Below the pieces are notes generated by a model that was not told the DNA's origin, did no database searches, and worked only from the letters and a program-made list of their open reading frames with translations. Position numbers and translations under genes: made by a program. From NCBI RefSeq assembly GCF_000526915.1, contig NZ_JAGZ01000004.1, positions 186,001 through 250,000 of the forward strand: a stretch of DNA of 64,000 nucleotides. The letters run 5' to 3'. The DNA is from Mycobacterium genavense ATCC 51234. Its GTDB lineage: Bacteria; Actinomycetota; Actinomycetes; Mycobacteriales; Mycobacteriaceae. Within the stretch, counting starts at the first letter, position 1. Each line of letters begins with the position of its first letter. This document shows, piece by piece, positions 35,713 to 43,003 of this stretch.

Positions 35713-36138
35713 ATTTACCGACTCTAGTTGATGACAGCGGCTGATATCACTCCATCATGATGTCAGGTCCTCAAGGCGTGCGGGTGAGCTCGGCGTGGTG
35801 GAAGCCATCGCGCTGACCGCCGTTTCGCATCCGTTCCATGACTAAGAGCCGAGTTCCTATGTCGCGCATCAGGCTTGCGGTGTCAGGCGCCCAGCGATGT
35901 TCGCAGGCCTGAATAGGTCGCCTCACCGTCGACGCGCAGCGCTAGCGATAACACCACCGGTGTAGCGTCAACGTCGGTGATGACAGTGTATGGCATCACT
36001 GATATAGTCATGTCAGATGCGGACATAGCATCGAGGCCTGATGGGCTAAGGCAGTTCGATCCGCCGCCAATCATCGGCTCGGATTCACAGGTCATCGCAT
36101 ATTTCCAAGCGGCGAAACGATCTCAAGGAAGGCCGAAG
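35713..36138. promoter_or_regulatory. Divergent TetR / SDR intergenic region with repeated half-sites
   Basis: This 426-bp stretch has no convincing gene. It holds TGATGACAG at 35729-35737 and 35978-35986, GATGTCAG at 35759-35766 and ATGTC-N7-GACAT at 36009-36025. The ribosome site AAGGAAGG (36125-36132) serves the SDR. A short minus-strand stretch (35883-35970) reading DVDATPVVLSLALRVDGEATY looks protein-like and could be a gene remnant. Confidence 0.5.
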
Positions 36139-36882
36139 ATGACGCAATATGACGGGCGGCGTGTGGTGATCACCGGTGGGACAAGCGGAATGGGGTTAGC
36201 CACTGCAAAGCTGTTGCTCGACAAAGGAGCTCGCGTCCTAGTCACCGGCCGGTCCCAGGCCGCAGTGCATTCCGCCCGTGACACCCTCGGACCGAATGCG
36301 ATTGCAATCCAAAGCGACGCCACCTCAACGCTCGACATCGATGCCCTCGCCGACCGGGCGAAAGCCGAATTCGGCGGCATCGACCTACTGTTCGTAAACG
36401 CCGGTTCGACCCGCTTCGTGCCGTTCCAGGATATGACTGAGGCGGTCTACGACGACTTGTTGACCCTCAACACGAAGGCGCCATATTTCACCGTGCAGAG
36501 ATTGGTCCCGCTCATGGCCGAGGGCAGTGCGATAGTGCTGACCACCTCGGTCGTGAACGTAATGGGGCTACCACTGGTCAGCGCCTACTCGGCCAGCAAG
36601 GCGGCGTTGCGCTCGATGGCGCGCACCCTGGCCGTCGAACTGCTGCCGCGGGGCATTCGCGTCAACGCGGTAAGCCCCGGTCCCATAGACACGACGATTC
36701 TCGCCAAAGCGATGCCACTCGAGGACGCGGAGCAGACGAAATACCAGATGGCCCAGGATAATCCGATGAAACATCTCGGTCATCCCGACGAGGTCGCCAA
36801 GGCGGTAGCCTTCCTCGCCTTCGAAGCCACGTACACCACCGGAGCCGAATTCGCAGTCGACGGAGGTGCATCCCAACTATGA
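36139..36882 (+). CDS. Short-chain dehydrogenase/reductase (SDR)
   Basis: The product is a cytosolic NAD(P)-dependent oxidoreductase of the classical SDR family, 247 residues. The ATG at 36139 follows AAGGAAGG; a longer reading from 35977 would lack a ribosome site and add non-homologous residues. The cofactor motif is TGGTSGMG (12-19), NAG is at 87-89, and the catalytic Ser137, Tyr150 and Lys154 are in place (TTSVVN, SAYSASK). The C-terminal PGPIDT and DEVAKAVAFLA, TGAEFAVDGG are present. An Arg at residue 38 (TGRSQ) after beta-2 suggests NADP preference (inference). Its stop overlaps the SGNH-hydrolase start (ATGA), so the two are coupled. The substrate is unknown. Confidence 0.92.
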   Translation: MTQYDGRRVVITGGTSGMGLATAKLLLDKGARVLVTGRSQAAVHSARDTLGPNAIAIQSDATSTLDIDALADRAKAEFGGIDLLFVNAGSTRFVPFQDMTEAVYDDLLTLNTKAPYFTVQRLVPLMAEGSAIVLTTSVVNVMGLPLVSAYSASKAALRSMARTLAVELLPRGIRVNAVSPGPIDTTILAKAMPLEDAEQTKYQMAQDNPMKHLGHPDEVAKAVAFLAFEATYTTGAEFAVDGGASQL

Positions 36883-37736
36883 AACTAACATCAGCATTGT
36901 TAATGCGGACCGGCTCGGCACTGGTCGCGGCGCTCACAATCGCCTGCACCGCCGTGCCATCGGCGAGCGCGCAACCGGCGCCCAAGCAGCTCAAATACGT
37001 CGCCATGGGTGACTCCTACGCGGCGGCGCCATCGGTTCCAGAGCCCGCCCCGCCGCTAGGCTGCGGCAAATCGACCAATGACTATCCATCGGTTCTGGCG
37101 CGCCGGCTGGCGCCCAGCGATTTCATCGACGTAACCTGTGGCGGCGCCACCACGAATGACATCGTGCACCAAGCAGAACAGACACCGGCAGGTCCGGTGC
37201 CATTGCAGATCGATGCGGTGAGCAGTGACACCGCACTGATCACAGTCAGCATCGGCGGCGCCGATATCGGAATGTGGCCGATTGTGATGCACTGCAAGGC
37301 ATCTTCGCCTGATGCCGCGCCGTGCACCGATCAATACCGTGACGGAGGCGATCAGCTTTCCGCACGAATCGACACCCAGGTGCCAGCGTGGACGGCGATG
37401 ATCGATGCCTTAAAAGCCAAGGCGCCCAACGCGCGCATCATCCTGGTCGGTTACGGGACCTATATGCGCCCGGGTGGGTGCTTTCCCGAGCAGCCAATTC
37501 TCCCGCAAGACGGCGCCTACCTGCAATCCAAGGTTGACGAGATCGACGACCGGCGAAGGCAACTCGCGGCCGACAAGAAAATCGAGTACTTCGACACCAG
37601 ACCCCTAACCGTCGGCCACGACGTATGCTCGGCGCCGGCCGACCGATACATAGAGGGCTACACCGTGCTGCATCCGGCACTGCCACTGCACCCGAACGCA
37701 TCGGGCGAGGCCGCAATTAGGAAACGCGCTGACTGA
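36879..37736 (+). CDS. Secreted SGNH/GDSL-type hydrolase
   Basis: The product is 285 residues with an N-terminal signal peptide (RTGSALVAALTIACTAVPSASAQ). The SGNH blocks are block I YVAMGDSYAAAP (nucleophile Ser), block II GGATTND (oxyanion Gly) and block V PLHPNASGE (catalytic His with the nearby acid). Block III, normally GGND, reads SIGGADIG, so the conserved oxyanion asparagine is replaced by alanine. Several cysteines (GCGKS, DVTCGG, MHCKA, APCTD, GGCFP, DVCSAP) suggest disulfides like those of mycobacterial Rv0518-type proteins. It overlaps the SDR gene by 4 bp and is convergent with the TetR pair, 28 bp apart. Confidence 0.85.
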   Translation: MKLTSALLMRTGSALVAALTIACTAVPSASAQPAPKQLKYVAMGDSYAAAPSVPEPAPPLGCGKSTNDYPSVLARRLAPSDFIDVTCGGATTNDIVHQAEQTPAGPVPLQIDAVSSDTALITVSIGGADIGMWPIVMHCKASSPDAAPCTDQYRDGGDQLSARIDTQVPAWTAMIDALKAKAPNARIILVGYGTYMRPGGCFPEQPILPQDGAYLQSKVDEIDDRRRQLAADKKIEYFDTRPLTVGHDVCSAPADRYIEGYTVLHPALPLHPNASGEAAIRKRAD

Positions 37737-37764
37737 CTACGTTCGCTAGCCGGCGGCTGAGCCG

Positions 37765-38427
37765 TTAGGATTTGCGCCGTTGCGGCGACTGCCTGCCACG
37801 CTTTTCGTCGGTCCCGGCGGTGAACGAGCGCACGTAGTCCACGGCGGCATTGACGGCGACGCGCAGCGGCGCCGCGTCACCGGTCGCGTGTGTGATCATC
37901 GCGCCACCCTGATGCGCAATGACCAGCGAAGCGGCCAGGTGTCGCGGGTCGGCGTCGGCGCGCAGGTCGCCGCGCTGACGCATCGCCGCAAGGCCGGTGT
38001 GAAACAGCTCGAGCCATAGGTCATAGCCATGGGCAAGGTCGTCACGCACTTCGTCGTCGGCGTCGATCAACTCGCCGGCCAGCGAACCGTAGATGCACCC
38101 GCCCCGCCGGTAGACGGTGTCGATGTCGGCGACGCAGGCGTCTGCCCACGCTTGCAGGTCCTCTATCCGGTCGAGCGCGCCGAGTCGCGGCTGGGTGTGA
38201 AACTTCACCACGTCGTCGCGGCGCGCGGCGATGACCTCGCGGGTCAGGTCGCGTTTGCCGCGGAAGTAGTGCGAGATCTGCGACCCTCCCACCCCGGCGG
38301 TGCTCCGCACCTCGTCGATGCTGGTGTTGCCCACGCCTCGCTCGAACATCAGCCGCGCGGCTGCCTCGATGATGCGTGCCCGGGTCGCCTGTCCCTTGCG
38401 GGTGAATCGTGGTGCATCGTCAGTCAC
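37765..38427 (-). CDS. TetR-family transcriptional regulator, downstream member of a coupled pair
   Basis: The product is about 220 residues. GTG 38427 overlaps the stop of the upstream TetR gene as GTGA, so the pair is translated together. The HTH reads TRKGQATRARIIEAAARLMFERGV, then SIDEVRSTAGVGGSQISHYFRGKRDLTREVI, with a variant recognition helix (GGSQISHYF). The ligand domain has GGCIYGSLAGEL and PRHLAASLVIAHQGGAMITHATGD. The sequence is similar in plan to the gene upstream (GSQLSYYFADKR; AMISAHQGGATLAF), so they are paralogs from a tandem duplication. Tandem TetR genes suggest a heterodimer or a graded switch (inference); the regulated gene is not obvious. Confidence 0.87.
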   Translation of the reverse strand: MTDDAPRFTRKGQATRARIIEAAARLMFERGVGNTSIDEVRSTAGVGGSQISHYFRGKRDLTREVIAARRDDVVKFHTQPRLGALDRIEDLQAWADACVADIDTVYRRGGCIYGSLAGELIDADDEVRDDLAHGYDLWLELFHTGLAAMRQRGDLRADADPRHLAASLVIAHQGGAMITHATGDAAPLRVAVNAAVDYVRSFTAGTDEKRGRQSPQRRKS

Positions 38428-39125
38428 GTTGCCGCCCTTGGCTTTTTGCGCCGCCGGCGGGGACGTCGCGGGGGCCGCGGCGTACGGTCGTCGGGATCGG
38501 CGGCAAACATTCGCAGGTAGTTGACCGCGAACCGGGTGGCATCGGCATGCGGCCACTCCGCGCGATAGGTGAAGGCCAACGTGGCGCCACCCTGGTGGGC
38601 GCTGATCATCGCGAGCGCCAACAGTCGCGGATCGGCGCTCGCGATCAGCAGTCCGGTGTTCTTCATCCGCAGGATCGCCGCTTCCAGCAACTCCACCCAC
38701 TGCCAGTAGCCGGCTGCCAAGGTGGCGCGCGTTGCGTCGTCGGACTTGGCCAACTGCGCGGTCAGCGCGTGATATGTCGGTGTGCCACCGGAGGTTCCGA
38801 TGCGGCGGAGGTAGCGCATGTTCAGACTGATCCAACGCTCGAAGTCGTCGAACGAGTCCAGGTCGCCGAGTACCGGCTGACGGTGGAAGTCCAGGACCAC
38901 GCCGATCTGGTGCCTGATCACCGCGCGGATAAGGGCCCTCTTGTCGGCGAAATAGTAGGACAGCTGTGAGCCGCTGACCGACGCGGCCTTGCGCACGTTC
39001 TCCATGTTGAAGGCCGACAGCCCCCCGGTCACGATCAACTGGGCGGCGGCCTGCACAATTCTGTCGCGGGTGGCACGCCCCTTGGCGGTCAACCGTTGTT
39101 CGTCAAGAACATCGGGATGGGCCAT
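38424..39125 (-). CDS. TetR-family transcriptional regulator, upstream member of a coupled pair
   Basis: The product is 233 residues and starts at ATG 39125. The HTH reads RLTAKGRATRDRIVQAAAQLI, then MENVRKAASVSGSQLSYYFADKRALIRAVIRHQ. The C-terminal tail is basic (RPPRRPRRRRKKPRAAT), which is unusual for TetR and may add nonspecific DNA contact. It ends in the GTGA overlap with the next TetR gene. The upstream flank on the same strand is a hydrolase remnant (39205-39579), and the Zn-ribbon/thiolase genes at 39628 run the other way. The effector is unknown. Confidence 0.87.
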   Translation of the reverse strand: MAHPDVLDEQRLTAKGRATRDRIVQAAAQLIVTGGLSAFNMENVRKAASVSGSQLSYYFADKRALIRAVIRHQIGVVLDFHRQPVLGDLDSFDDFERWISLNMRYLRRIGTSGGTPTYHALTAQLAKSDDATRATLAAGYWQWVELLEAAILRMKNTGLLIASADPRLLALAMISAHQGGATLAFTYRAEWPHADATRFAVNYLRMFAADPDDRTPRPPRRPRRRRKKPRAAT

Positions 39126-39204
39126 CGCGTCAGGCTAGCCCGCCAACGGCCCGGATTATGGGATATGCAGCCCATTGCCCGGCCGTGCCGCTCGCGGGCC
39201 GCGG

Positions 39205-39600
39205 TCAGGCGAGCACCCGATCCCCGAGGAAGTCGCGGATCAGGCCGGCGACTTCGTCGAGTGCGGATTCCAACAGGAAATGCCCGCCGTCGAGCAAATG
39301 AATCTGCGCGTCGGACAGGTCGTCGGCGAAGGCTTCGACACCGGCGGGGCCGAAGATCTCGTCGCCCCGGCCCCACACCGCCAGCAGCGGAACCCGACTC
39401 ATGCGAAAGTACTTGTGCACCAGCGGGTACATCGGCGCGTTGGTGGCGTAGTCGCGAAACAGCTTGAGTTGCACCAGGTCGTTGCCGGGGCGCGACAGCA
39501 AGGCGAAATCGTGATGCCAGCACTCGGGATCGACCAATGTCTCGTCGGCTACTCCGACAAATGAGAATGCGGTTTCCACTTTTCGGAAGGCCGTTATACG
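39205..39600 (-). pseudogene. Alpha/beta hydrolase C-terminal remnant
   Basis: Only about 125 residues of an alpha/beta hydrolase (haloalkane dehalogenase/epoxide hydrolase type) remain. The fragment begins near TAFRKVETAFSFVGV with an in-frame stop just upstream. It retains LAVWGRGDEIFGPAG (the Asp acid region) and LLDGGHFLLESALDEV (the catalytic His). The nucleophile elbow and the N-terminal ~170 residues are absent. No start codon with a ribosome site is seen. It appears to be a gene end left after deletion or rearrangement, next to the start of the Zn-ribbon/OB gene. Confidence 0.7.
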
Positions 39601-39627
39601 GTTCAGTCAGCATTGTTCTTTTGGCGC

Positions 39628-40057
39628 ATGACGGAGGACCCCTCGATGCAGAAGGCACTCGCTCCCGAAATCTCGACCTGGCCCGACGAGAATCCGCAGC
39701 TGATTGGTAGTCGATGCGGGGATTGCGGTGCCACGACCTTTCCGGTGCAGCAGCACTGCCCGCGCTGCAGCGACGCGCGATGAGCGACGTGCTGTTGCCG
39801 CGGACCGGAACCGTGGTGGCCTGGACGACCCAGGGCTTCCCGCCCGGGGCCCCGTACGCCGGACCCACCGGCAAGGACTTCGTGCCGTTCGGCGTGGGCC
39901 TGGTCCAGTTGGGTGACGTGATCCGGGTCGAGGGACGGCTGACCGAGAACGACCCGCCAAGCTGAAGTTCGGCCAAAAGGGCGAGCTCAGCATGGTGCCG
40001 TTCACCACCGACGCGGACGGCAACGAGATCATCACCTTCGCCTTCCAGCCGGTGTGA
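39628..40057 (+). CDS. Zn-ribbon/OB-fold (DUF35) acyl-CoA-binding protein (two frameshifts)
   Basis: This is a DUF35/ChsH2-like protein that partners Ltp-type thiolases. It is read in three segments. The first is MTEDPSMQKALAPEISTWPD with the rubredoxin-like zinc ribbon CGDCGATTFPVQQHCPRC (four Cys). The second, after a one-base loss near 39779, is MSDVLLPRTGTVVAWT, PYAGPTGKDFVPFGVGLVQL and VRVEGRL-type OB strands. The third, after a loss near 39957, is KLKFGQKGELSMVPF ending FAFQPV at TGA 40055-40057. All segments fall in normal family order, so sequencing error is likelier than decay. It ends 14 bp before the thiolase gene, which has its own AAGGAG ribosome site. This pair recalls the Ltp2-DUF35 retro-aldolase of steroid side-chain degradation (inference). 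Confidence 0.62.
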
Positions 40058-40071
40058 CAAGGAGCCCTGAG

Positions 40072-41216
40072 ATGACGAACGACGTAGCCATCATCGGGGT
40101 GCGCCTGCACCCCTTCGGCCGGTTCGACAAGACCGCGATGCAGATGGGCGCCGAGGCGATCCAGTCCGCTTTGACCGACGCCGGCGTCGAGTGGAAAGAC
40201 ATCCAGTTCGGCTTCGGCGGCAGCCACGAGGTTTCCAACCCCGATGCGGTCACCCGCCTGGTCGGGCTGACCGGCATCACGTTCACCAATGTCTTCAACG
40301 CCTGCGCCACCGCGGCCAGCGCCATCCAGCAGACCGCCGACACCATCCGGCTGGGCAAGTACGACATCGGCATCGCCATCGGGTTGGACAAGCACCCGCG
40401 CGGGGCGTTCACCGACGACCCGGCCAAGCTGGCGCTGCCGCAGTGGTACGCGCAGAACGGGCAGTTCGTCACCACCAAGTTCTTCGGGATGAAGGCCAAC
40501 ACGTACCTGCACGACCACAACATCTCGCAGGAGACGCTGGCGCGGGTGGCCAACAAGAACTTCTGCAATGGCGCACTGAACCCGAATGCCTTCCGGCGCA
40601 AGGAGATCTCCGTCGAAGAGATCCTCAACTCGAATGTGCTCAACTACCCGCTGACGCAGTACATGTTCTGCGCTCCCGATGAGGGTGCCGCCGCGGTCAT
40701 CATGTGCCGCGCCGACATCGCGCACAGATACACCGACAAGCCGGTATATGTGCGCGCGTGCGAAATCCGCACCTGCACCTTCGGCGCGTACGAAGTGCAT
40801 GCCACGTTCGCACCGCTCGACGAGGACGTCTCGCCCACGGTGTATGCGTCCAAGGCGGCCTACGAGGCCACCGGCATCGGGCCCGAGGACGTCGACGTCG
40901 CCCAGCTACAGGCCACCGACGCCGGCAACGAGGTCATCCACATTGCCGAGACGGGTCTGTGTGCCGACGGTGAGCAGGAGAAGTTGCTGGCCGACGGCGC
41001 CACCGAGATACACGGATCGATGCCGGTGAACACCACGGCGGGTTGATCGCCAACGGCGAGCCGATCGGCGCCTCGGGACTGCGTCAGATGCACGAGCTGG
41101 TGCGTCAGCTGCGCGGGGAGGCGGGCGAGCGTCAGGTGCCGGGTAACCCGCGGGTCGGTCTGGCGCAGGTGTACGGCGCTCCGGGCACCGCATCGGCAAC
41201 CATCCTGTCGCTCTGA
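40072..41216 (+). CDS. Ltp-type thiolase-like protein (single frameshift)
   Basis: The product is a thiolase-superfamily protein of the SCP-x/Ltp type, about 380 residues after joining. ATG 40072 follows AAGGAG (40059-40064). The catalytic-type Cys78 is in FNACATAASAI and the central region has LDKHPRGAF and YPLTQYMFCAPDEGAAAVI. The frame breaks near 41036; adding one base gives NTGGGLIANGEPIGASGLRQMHELVRQL. In classical thiolases this motif is GHP-GATG with a catalytic His; here it is GEP, as I recall for Ltp2-like aldolases, so thiolysis is doubtful and C-C bond cleavage by retro-aldol chemistry is possible (inference). The partner DUF35 gene lies just upstream. Confidence 0.75.
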
Positions 41217-41249
41217 AATCGCCGCTCCCGCAACCTTGCTGGCGCTCGG

Positions 41250-42433
41250 CTACGCGACGTATTCGGGTAAGGCGATGTCGTCCCGGAATTCGCTGCGGAC
41301 AACCCACTGAGCCAGCCCCGGAACGTTCAACAGTCTGGATACCAGATTGCGGGTCCACAGGCCCAACGCCGTTTTAGGCGCGAACATCGCGGCGAATTCG
41401 CGGGCCGACCGCTGTCTGGCCTCGACGATCGGGCGCAGCTGCCGTTCATAGCGCCGAAACGCATCCCGGTAATCGCCGTCGGCGCGGTGGAGTTCGCCCG
41501 CCAGGAGGTAGGCCTGCACCATCGCTAGGCCCGCCCCCTCGCCCGCCAGCAGCGAGACCGCGGCCGCGGCGTCGCCGATGAGCGCGACTCGCCCGTTCGA
41601 CCAGTGGTCCATCACGATTTGGCTGGCGCGGTCGAACTAGACATCGGAGGCGCCGTCGAGTCGGCGCAGGATCTCCGGACATTCCCAGCCGGCGTGGCCG
41701 AAGACGTGATGCAGGGCCTCCTTGACTTGCGACACATCCCGCAGATCGGGCCCGCCGGTGTATTCGCCGTCGAAAACGAAGAGGAATAGCGTCTTTTCGT
41801 CGCGCATCGCGAAGCCTACACCATGCGCCCCGGCATGGTGTAGGCAAGGTAGACGAGTTCATCACGTGGCCGATAGCCCTCGGCTTCGAATGCCGCGACC
41901 CGGTAGCCGAGATCTCTCGCGAATTCGAATTCCGGGCCAAACACCAAGTCCCGCACCGGCGAATGGATGCCACCGGCTCCGATGAGCAGGTCGAATCGTC
42001 GTGACCCACCGCGCTCAAGTGCGACCCGCACGTCCGAGTCGTCCTGTGCGACGGCCGAAACGCTTTCCCTGAACAGGGTTTCGGCGCGCTGCTCGATGGA
42101 GCCATAGATGATGGCCGCCAAGTCACCGCGGGGGATGGATACGAATCGCCCATCGAGGCCGCGCCGGAACAGCTCGGCCGAAAACCCTCCCACTCGTCGC
42201 GAATTCCGGTCCACGAGTCGGACTTCCCGTATCGCGTACCCGGCGGCGTGCAAATCTGCGGTGAGTCCCATCCGTTCGGCAACGGTGTATCCGTCGCCCC
42301 AAAAGTCCACGACATAGCCGTCGGTGCGGAGTCTCGGCGCCTTCTCGATCAGCGTCGGCTGGTGTCCATAGTGCGACAGCCAATACGCAAGCGTAGGGCC
42401 GCCGATGCCGGCACCGACAATTGCGATCTGCAT
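41250..42433 (-). pseudogene. FAD-dependent monooxygenase, broken by a frameshift and a nonsense codon
   Basis: This is a PHBH-type aromatic-ring or tetracycline-type flavoprotein monooxygenase. ATG 42433 starts IAIVGAGIGGPTLAYWLS, the FAD Rossmann fold (GxGxxG). The middle has RGDLAAIIYGS and LLIGAGGIHSPVRDLVF (the GD/RSxxR-type motif). After TMPGRMV a one-base loss near 41820 moves the frame to GFAMRDEKTLFLFVFDGE. An in-frame TAG at 41638-41640 then interrupts SDV-stop-FDRASQIVMDHW, where relatives have Tyr; this is a single C-to-G change. The FAD-phosphate motif GRVALIGDAAAAVS and helical end follow intact. Two independent lesions make an inactive gene likely. The gene is divergent from the SpoIIAA-like gene. 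Confidence 0.75.
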
Positions 42434-42474
42434 GTGCCCACCCCTGCCAACGGACGGAGTTAGCGACTACTATA

Positions 42475-42500
42475 GCACTAGTAAATAGTTGCAGTAGTGC
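42475..42500. promoter_or_regulatory. Inverted repeat in the divergent promoter
   Basis: GCACTA-N14-TAGTGC lies between the FAD monooxygenase and the SpoIIAA-like gene, in the locally AT-rich stretch of a 99-bp divergent region. It is a candidate operator for a nearby regulator. Confidence 0.4.
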
Positions 42501-42532
42501 ATATATTGATGTTCCCCCGGAAGGGGGGTGCC

Positions 42533-43003
42533 GTGCTGAAGGAACTCGCGGGCATGCCCGCCGGCATTCCGGCGCTCGAGGCCGTCGGGACCGTGACGGC
42601 GGCAGATTACGAGCGAGTCTTTGCTCCGATGGTTGATCGTATCGGCCGGGCGGGAGGCCGGATGCGGCTGCTCTACCAGTTCGGGGCGGGCTTCGAGCGC
42701 ATCACGGCGGGAGCGCTGTGGGCCGATACGCGACCCGGGTTGAAGTATGTGCGATTGCTCGACGGCTGTGCTGTCGTCAGTTACATTCGGTGGATTCGGG
42801 CACCGAGCCACGCCATCGGCACCTGGATGCCGTGTCCGACTCAGGTGTACGACGACGACGCCGCCGCGTGGCTGACGTCGCTACCGGAACGCGCCGAGGA
42901 GACCGCCAAGGCTTTCGTCGGCGGAATCGGTGCTGGCGCAGTGAGCTTTGGCGGGCTGGTCGTCAAATCGCCGGCCCCAGAAGGTCATCCGCGTCGCGGA
43001 TGA
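42533..43003 (+). CDS. SpoIIAA-like (STAS-type) protein
   Basis: The product is about 156 residues of the SpoIIAA-like family (PF11964 type), a small cytosolic domain of unclear role that resembles STAS and lipid-binding folds. GTG 42533 is chosen because GGAAGGGGGG lies just upstream; a GTG at 42497 lacks one. Visible landmarks are AVGTVTAADYERVFAPMVD, MRLLYQFGAGFERITAGALWADTR and LKYVRLLDGCAVVSYIRWIR. The C-terminus continues past the usual domain end (EETAKAFVGGIGAGAVSFGG). Its last 41 bp overlap the convergent XPB helicase gene (42963-43003). Confidence 0.78.
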   Translation: MLKELAGMPAGIPALEAVGTVTAADYERVFAPMVDRIGRAGGRMRLLYQFGAGFERITAGALWADTRPGLKYVRLLDGCAVVSYIRWIRAPSHAIGTWMPCPTQVYDDDAAAWLTSLPERAEETAKAFVGGIGAGAVSFGGLVVKSPAPEGHPRRG

